A DNA stretch of 32,101 nt from the NCBI GenBank assembly GCA_022770365.1, contig JALEHU010000012.1, positions 1 to 32,101 of the forward strand. Reading direction: 5' to 3'. Both the position numbers and the translations under genes were made by a program. The DNA comes from Blautia sp. (GTDB taxonomy: Bacteria; Bacillota; Clostridia; Lachnospirales; Lachnospiraceae). Positions 25,109 to 32,101 of this stretch are shown in pieces. A model generated the notes under the pieces. It was given only the letters and a program-made list of their open reading frames with translations. It did no database searches and was not told where the DNA came from. The stretch's first letter is position 1, and each line of letters opens with the position of its first letter.

Positions 25109-26605
25109 CTATCCTTCCACATTAAACCCTTTCAGAAATTCTGACGGGCTCTTACCTGTATAGGAACGGAACAGACGGCTGAAATAAAACTGATCTTCAT
25201 ATCCTACGATTGCAGCCACATCCTTGATCAGAATATCCGGTTTTTCGCTTAACAGTTTTTTTGCCTGTGTCATGCGAAGTTCTGTCAGATACTGGTTAAA
25301 TGAATTTCCCGAATATTTCCGGAAAAGGCGGCTCATATACGTCTGTGAAATCCCGAAATGATGGCAAAGCTCCGGAAGCGTAATGGTTTTTCCCAAATTC
25401 TCTTCCAGGTAACTGCTGATCATATTAAAGTATTCCTGTGAATCAACTTTGCTGCTTCGTTCTTCTTTATCAAAATCCAGGAACACATCCAGAAGGCTGT
25501 CTGCCAGCGTCTGTATGGAAGTTGCATAAAAGAATGCATCATTCATCTGATAATCACTTTCCTCCGGTGACAGCCTGCACAGTCCATACTGTCTCATAAT
25601 TGCCAGCACTTCCCGCGTAAAATTTTCCATCCAGAGCTGCGGCGGATGATCTTTTTCCAGAAATTCATATCCCTGTCTGATCTCGTTTCTGATCTGTTCC
25701 GGATTCTTCGATCTTGCCGCGGTTTCAAGTTTTGTAAGAACTTTACTTTCTCTTTTCTGAATCTCCACTGTAGAATCTGTACGGACATTCTGTTTCTCCG
25801 CAAGATTCAAAATCTGCGTCACACCAACACTGCTGCACTGATCCAGGTTCTGATACAGATTCTTAATCTTTTCCTGAAGTTTATCCACCGTAAACGGACG
25901 GCTGTCATAAATCAGCGTATAATAGTTGGATGCGCTCTGCTGCTTCTGAAGCTTATTCAGATAGTGCAGAAATTCCCCTTCCGCAACCAGTTCGCAGGGA
26001 ATCAGGCACAGAGACTCCATCTCATCCCGGCCGAATATCATATAACTTTCGTGAATATCCGAATAAATCTCTCTTCGTTTGTCCATGGAGAAACGTCTGG
26101 GAAGACCGTTCGTCCTTAAGATCGCACCATAATACTGTTCATATGGCATATATCGCTTAACTTTTGCCATATCCACTGATTCCCCGTTTCCAAGTGTACG
26201 CAGAATTCTGTTGCGTTCCTTATAGTGAATCTCTCTGATCTTTGTCTCCGTGTACTTCAGTGTTTTCAGCAGTTCCGCAGGTACAATGGGTTTCAGCAGA
26301 TAATCTGTCACCCCTGAACGGATCGCGCTTCTTGCATACTCAAAGTCCTGATATCCGCTGATGATAATAAAACAGATTTCCGGAAATTCTTCCCGTATAA
26401 TGGAAGACAGCTCAACGCCGGATAAAAGCGGCATCTTTATGTCACAGATAATCAGATCCGGTACAAGCTTTCTTGCTTTTTCCAGTGCCTCCTGTCCGTT
26501 TTCCGCTGTTTCTATCACTCTGTAATTTTTACTTCTTTTCTCTATGATCGAACAAACCGATTTCTGTGCAAGCGGTTCATCATCGACAACCAATACCCGA
26601 TACAT
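25109..26605 (-). CDS. AraC-family response regulator (YesN-like)
   Basis: The 498-residue protein starts with a receiver domain: VVDDE (Asp8/Asp9), phospho-acceptor Asp55 in CDIKMP, and Lys105 in LLKPI. A ~260-residue linker region typical of YesN follows. It ends with two AraC helix-turn-helices (about residues 395-495): ITLPELCHHFGISQTYMSRL and IKDVAAIVGYEDQFYFSRL. Phosphorylated by the adjacent kinase, it should activate the sugar uptake and hydrolase genes around it, probably by binding direct repeats near their promoters. It lies 66 bases after the kinase gene and 49 bases before the GH106-like gene, consistent with one transcript. The conserved domains are intact. Confidence 0.95.
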   Translation of the reverse strand: MYRVLVVDDEPLAQKSVCSIIEKRSKNYRVIETAENGQEALEKARKLVPDLIICDIKMPLLSGVELSSIIREEFPEICFIIISGYQDFEYARSAIRSGVTDYLLKPIVPAELLKTLKYTETKIREIHYKERNRILRTLGNGESVDMAKVKRYMPYEQYYGAILRTNGLPRRFSMDKRREIYSDIHESYMIFGRDEMESLCLIPCELVAEGEFLHYLNKLQKQQSASNYYTLIYDSRPFTVDKLQEKIKNLYQNLDQCSSVGVTQILNLAEKQNVRTDSTVEIQKRESKVLTKLETAARSKNPEQIRNEIRQGYEFLEKDHPPQLWMENFTREVLAIMRQYGLCRLSPEESDYQMNDAFFYATSIQTLADSLLDVFLDFDKEERSSKVDSQEYFNMISSYLEENLGKTITLPELCHHFGISQTYMSRLFRKYSGNSFNQYLTELRMTQAKKLLSEKPDILIKDVAAIVGYEDQFYFSRLFRSYTGKSPSEFLKGFNVEG

Positions 26606-26671
26606 CCTCTTTCTCTCCCTCTGTTTTTATGTTCGATTTCCATAAACCATTGACTGTTGGTCTGCTCTGGT

Positions 26672-28456
26672 TCATGGATACTGTTCAGAACCTTTTTGCG
26701 TCAATCGTTCTCCTATCGTTACTTCCACTCCTTCCGACAGATTTTCAATGGAAAAGATTAAATTGTTACTGTACAGCAGGTAACATCTGGCATAGGTATT
26801 GACAATACCCATCCCGCCGATTTCCAGTTCCATGGTTCCGCTTCGTTTCTCCAGTTTTTCACGTATCCTTCGTATTTTGCCATTGATCTCTTCTAATTTT
26901 TCTTTTTCAATTCCTTCACCATTATCCTTAACTCTGATCTCCCAGTGATCCTCATACATTTTACCTTCTACATGGATTTCCATTTTCTGATCTGTATGAT
27001 TATAGCCGTGGTTCAGTGTATTTTCGATAAACTGATGCAGTGTCATTTTGGGCAGTATCTGGCTTCGTACCTCAGGATCCATGTTAATAGAAAAGCTGAT
27101 TCTATCTCCATAGCGGGCTTTTAAAAGAAACAGATAATTATCCAGATACTGAATCTCGGAATCCACACGGGCATATCGTTCTTTGTTATTTGTGGAATAA
27201 CGGAGCATATTTGCGAGAGATCCGCACATATCACAGATCATATCATCTTCATCTTCAATCCCGCGGCTGGAAATGATATTCAGCACATTATACAGAAAAT
27301 GCGGATTGATCTGCGCCTGCAGAGCATCAAACTGCGCCTGCATCTGCAGCATCATGGATCGTTTCTCATTATCCACAGCCTGACTGAGCCGTTCTGTCAT
27401 TGCCTGATAAGACTCCGCAAGCATCTCCACTTCATCCAGACCATAACCGGTCTGTACGTTCTGTACATCCAGATTTTCCAGACTGGTGTGTTCGATCATC
27501 TTCCGAAGTTCACGGATGGGCTGTGTCAGTTTGTATGACCAGATAGAAATCAGCATCAGACAGAACGCAAACATCACAAGCGCAGACAGCGTGGACATGA
27601 CAAGAATCGCCACTCTACCGGACTCGGCAATTTTTTCTTTTGTATACACGACAACGCTGAATGGATATACATAAGAGTTTGCCTTACAGGAAATGATTCC
27701 CGGAATCTCTTCTGAAATTCCTTCTCCCATCTGTGTCATCATTTCATAATCTTTTCCCTCTGTATAATCACCACTGCTGGAATAGAGCAAATCCGTACCA
27801 TCTGTGATAATCAGAAAATTTGCTCCCGGATCTGCCACTTCAAGTGTACCCAGACTTTCCGCGGTATTTTCTACCTCAATATATCCCATCTGAAATCCCT
27901 GAAGTGCCTTCATGGCAGAATAGACCACCGGGCCTTCCTTTCTGCCCCATTCATCCTTATGAGCACCTATAAGAACTGTTTTACCTTTTGCCTCTTCTGC
28001 TTTTCTGAGATAAGGATAATCTTCTGTGGTAAAATTTTCCGACAGGGTAAGCGTTTCCATATTGGCATTATAGCTGCTGACCAGATCTCCAAGCTGGTTA
28101 AAAAAAACAGTACGATAAGAATTCCGGATAATATATTCCGTATTAAAACCGATACTCAGTTTTGTCAGTGCATTCAACGCATAAGAACTGGAGACGTTTC
28201 CTTCTGAAACAATCCCCAGTGTCTCTATTCCGCTCAGCATATCAGCGTCTGACAAAATATAGTATATGATCGCATCCATTCTCTGCAAACGCTCATCCAT
28301 CTGTGAGACAAGCTGTGCGGACGTTACAGACAGGCTTTCCTCCTGGCGCTTTTCTTCGTAATCCATGCTGATCTTATATACGATAATCCCAAGTGTGAGG
28401 CTTAAGATCAGGGCAATAGTCGCATAGCATACCGTCAATTTGGTCTGATATTTCAT
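26672..28456 (-). CDS. Sensor histidine kinase (YesM-like)
   Basis: The 594-residue protein has a membrane segment at about residues 7-28, an extracellular sensor region of ~250 residues (dCache-like in predicted layout), and a second membrane segment at about 281-305. A HAMP linker (LTQPIRELRKMIEHTS) follows. The His_kinase-family box QINPHFLYNVLNIIS carries the phospho-accepting His (about residue 387). The ATPase domain has IENTLNHGYNH, KDNGEGIEKEKL and GGMGIVNTYARC. This is the standard YesM/LytS-type layout. The extracellular part may sense the sugar directly or through the solute-binding protein. Ribosome binding site AAGGAGAAA precedes the ATG. A terminator-like hairpin upstream separates it from the transporter genes, so it may have separate or reduced expression. 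Confidence 0.95.
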   Translation of the reverse strand: MKYQTKLTVCYATIALILSLTLGIIVYKISMDYEEKRQEESLSVTSAQLVSQMDERLQRMDAIIYYILSDADMLSGIETLGIVSEGNVSSSYALNALTKLSIGFNTEYIIRNSYRTVFFNQLGDLVSSYNANMETLTLSENFTTEDYPYLRKAEEAKGKTVLIGAHKDEWGRKEGPVVYSAMKALQGFQMGYIEVENTAESLGTLEVADPGANFLIITDGTDLLYSSSGDYTEGKDYEMMTQMGEGISEEIPGIISCKANSYVYPFSVVVYTKEKIAESGRVAILVMSTLSALVMFAFCLMLISIWSYKLTQPIRELRKMIEHTSLENLDVQNVQTGYGLDEVEMLAESYQAMTERLSQAVDNEKRSMMLQMQAQFDALQAQINPHFLYNVLNIISSRGIEDEDDMICDMCGSLANMLRYSTNNKERYARVDSEIQYLDNYLFLLKARYGDRISFSINMDPEVRSQILPKMTLHQFIENTLNHGYNHTDQKMEIHVEGKMYEDHWEIRVKDNGEGIEKEKLEEINGKIRRIREKLEKRSGTMELEIGGMGIVNTYARCYLLYSNNLIFSIENLSEGVEVTIGERLTQKGSEQYP

Positions 28457-28531
28457 ATATTTCTTTCTCCTTCATGCATGTATCCCGGACCATTTTGCAC
28501 TTTATGTTCTCACACTCTTTGCCCATATGCG

Positions 28532-28587
28532 AAAATTCTCTGCAGATTACCGGCATATCAAAATACCGCAGAAACCTGCAGAGAAAA
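28532..28587 (-). terminator. Hairpin after the permease genes
   Basis: TTCTCTGCAG (28536-28545) pairs with CTGCAGAGAA (28576-28585), followed on the minus strand by TTTT. It lies between the second permease gene and the kinase gene and may end or weaken transcription into the kinase. Confidence 0.6.
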
Positions 28588-28591
28588 AGTA

Positions 28592-29422
28592 TCAGCCTTT
28601 GACAGAACCTGCAACCATACCATCGACAATTCTCTTATTAAAGAAAATGAAAAGAATCAACATAGGTATGGTGATCAGGATAATATCGGCAAACAGCATG
28701 TTATAGCTGCTGGAGAACTGTCCTTTATAGTTGTAAAGTGTAAGCTGAACAGTTGTATTTTCAGCACCCGGAAGAAAATACAGCGGATTGGTAAAATCAT
28801 TAAACGTTGTTACTGCTGTTAAAATTATAACAGTTGCACGAATCGGTTTCAACAGCGGGTTAATGATCTGAATAAATACCTGCCAGGGATTACATCCGTC
28901 AATTCTTGCCGCCTCTTCCAGTTCCGTCGGAATGGAGGCCATATATCCACGGAACAGCATGATCGTAAATGGCGTCTGCAGAGCAATTTCTACCATAACC
29001 ATTCCAAACATGGTCTTATAGATATGTAATTTCTGCAGAAGATTAATGGTAGGAAGAATCGCTGCCGGAATCATAAGACCAAGCATGATCACCCAGGATA
29101 TGGTTTTCATGATACGGTCATTACGTCTCTGGATTACATATCCTGCCATCGCACCGGTAAAAATCAGACCAATAACCGTAAACAAAGTCAGTATTATACT
29201 ATTCTTATATGCAGTCAGAAGCTGATAATTTGCATAGGAAAATACCGCTTTATAGTTTTCAAAATGCAGTTCGGAAGGCCATGCAATATTTAAAAGATTT
29301 GCTTCCTGCTGTGATTTCAGAGAATTCACAAACATGAAATAGAACGGTATGATAAAGACGATTACCGTTACAATAACGCCCAGAATATCTCCGATCCATA
29401 TCATTCTTTTTTCTTTTTTCAT
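28592..29422 (-). CDS. Carbohydrate ABC transporter permease, MalG type
   Basis: From the ATG at 29422 the product is 276 residues with six membrane segments. It has the ABC-ATPase contact (EAA) motif ELEEAARIDGCNPWQVFIQI near residue 185. It is the second inner-membrane permease of a CUT1 sugar transporter. I chose 29422 because GAGGAGG lies about 9 bases upstream and because its ATG overlaps the stop of the preceding permease (TAATG), a sign of translational coupling. The longer frame to 29479 runs into the upstream gene and is unlikely. No ATPase gene is in the window. CUT1 systems in Firmicutes often share a distant MsmK-type ATPase, which is the likely case here. Confidence 0.93.
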   Translation of the reverse strand: MKKEKRMIWIGDILGVIVTVIVFIIPFYFMFVNSLKSQQEANLLNIAWPSELHFENYKAVFSYANYQLLTAYKNSIILTLFTVIGLIFTGAMAGYVIQRRNDRIMKTISWVIMLGLMIPAAILPTINLLQKLHIYKTMFGMVMVEIALQTPFTIMLFRGYMASIPTELEEAARIDGCNPWQVFIQIINPLLKPIRATVIILTAVTTFNDFTNPLYFLPGAENTTVQLTLYNYKGQFSSSYNMLFADIILITIPMLILFIFFNKRIVDGMVAGSVKG

Positions 29423-30297
29423 TATTGAATTGCCTCCTCTCTCTTCATAAGGAAATGCTGAAGCGGGAATGCAATACACGAGATCAGTACAAGCATGATC
29501 ACGTTACCCGCAGTAGACAGTCCATAGAATCCATATGCGTATTCTTTGTAGATAACGGATGCCATAACGTCTGTTGCAAAACCGGGGCCGCCTCCGGTCA
29601 TAGCCCAGATCAGATCGAAAGTACGAAGACCGCCGATCAGAGACAGAATGATAATGGAGTTCTGTGACGGTGCAACCAGAGGAAAGGTAATACTTTTCAG
29701 CTGCTGCCATGCATTGGCTCCGTCAATGGATGCAGCCTCATAATAAGTCTTATCAATAGACTGCACGCCTGCAATATAAATAACGACGGAAATAGAAAGA
29801 CCTTTCCACACATCTGTTGCAATAACACTGTAGAGAGCCAGATTGATATCACCAAGGAAGTTGATCGGTGAAAATCCAATTGCCTGAAGAGCAATATTAA
29901 AAAGTCCCTTGGTAGGATGCATCAACGCACAGAAAGTAAGACCAACAGCCATCGTGGAAACCAGATTCGGAAAAAATACACACGAACGGATAAAACCCTT
30001 TGTACGAATCTTGCTGGTAAGGAAAATAGCAATAAAGAAGGCGATAATAACTTTCAGTCCACTGGTCAGGAATGCATAGATCAGTGTATGTACAATGGAA
30101 GAACTCAGCGAGTTTTCTGAGAAAAACATCTTATAGTTATCCAGTCCGCAGAATGTTGCCGTATCAAAATTCCATACTGTCATACTGTAATACAGGGATG
30201 TCACGATCGGATAAAGGAAAAAGATACTAAAAATGGCGAGTGATGGAACTACGAACCAGAAGGAGTATAAATTACTATTTTTAGTTTTGGTTTTCAT
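29422..30297 (-). CDS. Carbohydrate ABC transporter permease, MalF/UgpA type
   Basis: The 291-residue protein has six membrane segments and the EAA loop YYEAASIDGANAWQQLKSIT (about residues 185-205), followed by the TGGGPG signature near residue 237. It pairs with the downstream MalG-type permease to form the membrane channel of a CUT1 importer, together with the solute-binding protein encoded upstream. The start has an excellent AAGGAGG ribosome binding site. The stop codon overlaps the next start by one base. A hairpin in the 73-base gap after the binding-protein gene probably lowers permease relative to binding-protein expression. Confidence 0.94.
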   Translation of the reverse strand: MKTKTKNSNLYSFWFVVPSLAIFSIFFLYPIVTSLYYSMTVWNFDTATFCGLDNYKMFFSENSLSSSIVHTLIYAFLTSGLKVIIAFFIAIFLTSKIRTKGFIRSCVFFPNLVSTMAVGLTFCALMHPTKGLFNIALQAIGFSPINFLGDINLALYSVIATDVWKGLSISVVIYIAGVQSIDKTYYEAASIDGANAWQQLKSITFPLVAPSQNSIIILSLIGGLRTFDLIWAMTGGGPGFATDVMASVIYKEYAYGFYGLSTAGNVIMLVLISCIAFPLQHFLMKREEAIQ

Positions 30298-30316
30298 AAC
30301 ATCCTCCTTAATTAAG

Positions 30317-30343
30317 ATGGCCGTCTGCTGTTACAGGCGGCCA
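30317..30343 (-). terminator. Intercistronic hairpin between binding-protein and permease genes
   Basis: ATGGCCGTCTG (30317-30327) pairs with CAGGCGGCCAT (30333-30343) with one wobble. No T-run follows on the minus strand. It is more likely an mRNA-stabilising or partial-attenuation hairpin than a full terminator. Confidence 0.55.
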
Positions 30344-30370
30344 TTGCTTCGTACGGTTACCGTTCGGAAA

Positions 30371-31663
30371 TTATTCCCAGCCAAGACCCTGCTGAACTGC
30401 AGATTTCTTGCAGTCATCATCATACATCTGAGCTGCTGTTGCACCGTCGATCTGACCAAGAGCTGCGGATGTGGTGATCTGTTCACAGGTAGATCCCTTT
30501 ACAGGAGTAAGGAATTCAAGTGCCGGTGCTGTTTTTCCTTCGTCAAAATAAGCCTGCATATCTTCACGAATTGCCGGTGCTACACTGTCCGGAAGTGTAT
30601 ATCCCTTGATACAGGACGGTCCGTTTGCACCATAGGTATTAATATAAAGATCCATGTTTTCTTCCTGATACCAGAAGTCAAGGAACGCAAGTGCTGCTTC
30701 TGTATTTGCGCTGTCTTTGTTGATATACCATGCATTCGGCTCCCATACAGTAAGTCCGCAGTTTTCAGCGTCATCGCCAGGAACTGCGAATACACCGATA
30801 TTCTCTTCTGCTTCCGGATGAGCTGCGATCATAAGCGGAACAACCTGAGTAAGGATGAACCAGTGTGTAGCCTGTCCTGTTGCCATTGCTTCAAGACCAT
30901 CTTCGTATTTTGCTGCTGTAGAATCTGCATTGTAGAAATCTACCAGATCCGCATATTTATCCCAGCTTGCAAGAGCACCTTCATCTGAAGCAAATTTTGC
31001 GGTACCTGCAGTAAAATCATCTGCGAAAGATGGATTCTTTGCCAATACATTGTAGTTGTCACCAAGGAACAGAACCTGTGTGGTCCAGGTGTCCCCGCCG
31101 GAAAGATATACCGGAGTTTTTCCTGCATCTTTCAGCGCCTGACAGTTGGATACAAATTCGTCCCATGTCTTCGGAACTTCCAATCCCAGTTCTTCATAAT
31201 CCGGTTTCCAGTATACAACTGCACCTGCCTGTGTGGTAGTAAAAGGTGCTCCGTAAACACGGTCATCCTGGCTCACACAGCTGATGAAAGTATCATCAAA
31301 TTTCTGAGTCATTTCCTCATCCGTGATATCAAGGAAATGCTCTTTCGGGTTCAAAGCAGTAAACAGAGAGCCAGAATTGTAGTTGGTGATATCCGGAAGA
31401 TCACCGGATGCACATCTGGTTTTAATAATGTTATCTCCCTCTGTACCGCCCGGGTTGATCTCAACCTGGAATTCCATGCCAAGTTCTTCCGTTGCTTTTT
31501 CCAGAACTGCTTTGGTACCGTCCTGATACTCGGATACGCTCATCCACATATTCAGTGTTACGCCCTCATATGGTTTTGCTCCTTCCTCTGCAAATACAGT
31601 TGCCGGCACAGAGCCAAGAGCCATTACTGCAGCGAGTGAAACTGCTACTGCTGATTTTTTCAT
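30371..31663 (-). CDS. Extracellular solute-binding protein of sugar ABC transporter
   Basis: The 430-residue protein begins with a Sec signal peptide (MKKSAVAVSLAAVMALGSVPATVFA) that has an AxA-type cleavage site and no Cys, so no lipobox is visible. The mature part has the family-1 solute-binding pattern: VTLNMWMSVSEYQDGTKAVL, LPDITNYNSG, YGAPFTTTQAGAVVYWKPDY, VPKTWDEFV and the GLTVWEPNAWYINKDS hinge region. It captures a sugar ligand outside the membrane for the two permeases encoded just downstream. The last ~70 residues are nearly identical to those of the gene at the right edge, showing tandem duplication. It has its own promoter-like region. The ligand is inferred from neighbouring rhamnosidases only. 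Confidence 0.93.
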   Translation of the reverse strand: MKKSAVAVSLAAVMALGSVPATVFAEEGAKPYEGVTLNMWMSVSEYQDGTKAVLEKATEELGMEFQVEINPGGTEGDNIIKTRCASGDLPDITNYNSGSLFTALNPKEHFLDITDEEMTQKFDDTFISCVSQDDRVYGAPFTTTQAGAVVYWKPDYEELGLEVPKTWDEFVSNCQALKDAGKTPVYLSGGDTWTTQVLFLGDNYNVLAKNPSFADDFTAGTAKFASDEGALASWDKYADLVDFYNADSTAAKYEDGLEAMATGQATHWFILTQVVPLMIAAHPEAEENIGVFAVPGDDAENCGLTVWEPNAWYINKDSANTEAALAFLDFWYQEENMDLYINTYGANGPSCIKGYTLPDSVAPAIREDMQAYFDEGKTAPALEFLTPVKGSTCEQITTSAALGQIDGATAAQMYDDDCKKSAVQQGLGWE

Positions 31664-31731
31664 GTTTTTTGTATCTCCTTTCCTGCTGCACAGTTTTCTA
31701 TCTTTCTGCGCTCATTTCTCTTTATGCAATT

Positions 31732-31760
31732 ATTATACAAAAGTGAACAATCTATGAACA
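31732..31760 (-). promoter_or_regulatory. Promoter of the solute-binding protein gene with TGTTCA direct repeats
   Basis: On the minus strand TATAAT (31737-31732) lacks a good -35. In its place are two direct repeats TGTTCA (31760-31755 and 31749-31744), 11 bases apart, about one helical turn. A weak -35 with phased repeats suits an activator such as the nearby YesN-type regulator. Confidence 0.5.
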
Positions 31761-31811
31761 TAGAAATTTCAAAACAATATCATAGAAAATTCACCATACC
31801 CAGGCAGCAGA

Positions 31812-31842
31812 ACAGCCGCCCGCATAAAACGGACGGCTGATT
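31812..31842 (-). terminator. Hairpin after the edge-truncated binding-protein gene
   Basis: On the minus strand CAGCCGTCCG pairs with CGGGCGGCTG with one wobble. Only a few T follow. It resembles in position the hairpin after the other binding-protein copy. Confidence 0.5.
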
Positions 31843-31884
31843 CATTTTCTATCATGTCAGTAATATTCGTTTTCTTTTGTGAGA

Positions 31885-32101
31885 TTATTCCCATCCAAGA
31901 CCCTGCTGTACCGCTGATTTCTTGCAGTCATCATCATACATCTGAGCTGCTGTTGCTCCGTCGATCTGGCCAAGAGCTGCGGATGTGGTGATCTGTTCAC
32001 AGGTGGATCCTTTTACAGGAGTAATAAACTCAAGTGCAGGAGCGGTCTTGCCTGCATCGAAGTAAGCCTGCATGTCTACACGGATAGCCGGAGCTACACT
32101 T
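31885..32101 (-). CDS. Solute-binding protein, second copy, partial
   Basis: Only the C-terminal 71 codons are inside the window; the frame is open to the right edge. In the shared part it differs from the neighbouring 430-residue binding protein at three positions: Glu to Val and Glu to Ala near the start of the segment, and Leu to Ile. Many DNA differences are silent. Both end GQIDGATAAQMYDD... and QQGLGWE. It is therefore a tandem paralogue, lying upstream in transcription order with a hairpin in between. Whether the N-terminal ligand-binding part is equally conserved cannot be seen. Confidence 0.85.
   Translation of the reverse strand, partial: SVAPAIRVDMQAYFDAGKTAPALEFITPVKGSTCEQITTSAALGQIDGATAAQMYDDDCKKSAVQQGLGWE

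Noticed and set aside
28374-28556. 60-codon minus-strand frame overlapping the kinase start
   Set aside because: It overlaps the first 80 bases of the kinase gene in another frame and the terminator-like hairpin, and has no convincing ribosome binding site. It contains several Cys (CDYC) but is too weak to call.
1-32101. Mobile element, prophage, CRISPR array or defence island
   Set aside because: No transposase, integrase, phage gene, direct-repeat/spacer array or tRNA attachment site was seen. Gene content is housekeeping and sugar metabolism. The only gene decay is the Sir2 fragment.

Overview
The window looks like chromosomal DNA of a gut Firmicute, most likely a Lachnospiraceae member (Blautia/Ruminococcus-like). 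This is inferred from the protein families (YesM/YesN sugar sensing, NCS2 permease, GT5 glycogen synthase, GH42/GH78/GH106-type hydrolases), strong GGAGG-type ribosome binding sites, and compact genes closed by hairpin/T-run terminators. No rRNA, tRNA, CRISPR array, transposase or phage gene was seen.

Layout. 1-1833 (minus): N-terminal 611 codons of a MalT/LuxR-type ATPase regulator cut by the window edge. 1992-3500 (minus): secreted acidic protein of unknown role. 3631-3831: remnant of a Sir2-like gene. 3941-4690 (plus): TauE/SafE-type exporter. 4856-6973 (minus): glycogen synthase with a ~225-residue low-complexity Lys/Ala/Glu/Pro tail at the N terminus. 7250-8873 (minus): macrodomain protein plus DHH/DHHA1 phosphoesterase, a two-gene unit. 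9198-10382 (plus): M20 amidohydrolase. 10532-12556 (minus): GH42 beta-galactosidase, preceded by its LacI-family regulator (12844-13875), with three operator-like sites sharing a GCGCAA-N-CG core. 14170-15432 (plus): uracil permease behind a terminator-like leader hairpin. 15600-16781 (minus): cation/proton antiporter. 17117-18919 (plus): Na/Pi cotransporter with a PhoU-like tail.

18980-32101 (minus) is one functional block. In transcription order it holds a solute-binding protein gene (cut by the edge), a second near-identical solute-binding protein gene, two ABC sugar permeases, a YesM-type histidine kinase, a YesN-type AraC response regulator, a GH106-like hydrolase and a GH78 alpha-L-rhamnosidase. 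Both hydrolases lack signal peptides, so the simplest model is two-component-controlled uptake of a rhamnose-containing oligosaccharide or glycoside followed by cytoplasmic cleavage. This resembles the B. subtilis yes locus in logic.

Most genes belong to known families. The observations most worth following are the histone-H1-like tail on glycogen synthase, the LacI operator set that predicts both autoregulation and GH42 repression, the tandem solute-binding proteins without a lipobox, the uracil permease leader hairpin, and the Sir2 relic near a macrodomain gene. I do not see a clearly new multi-gene system.
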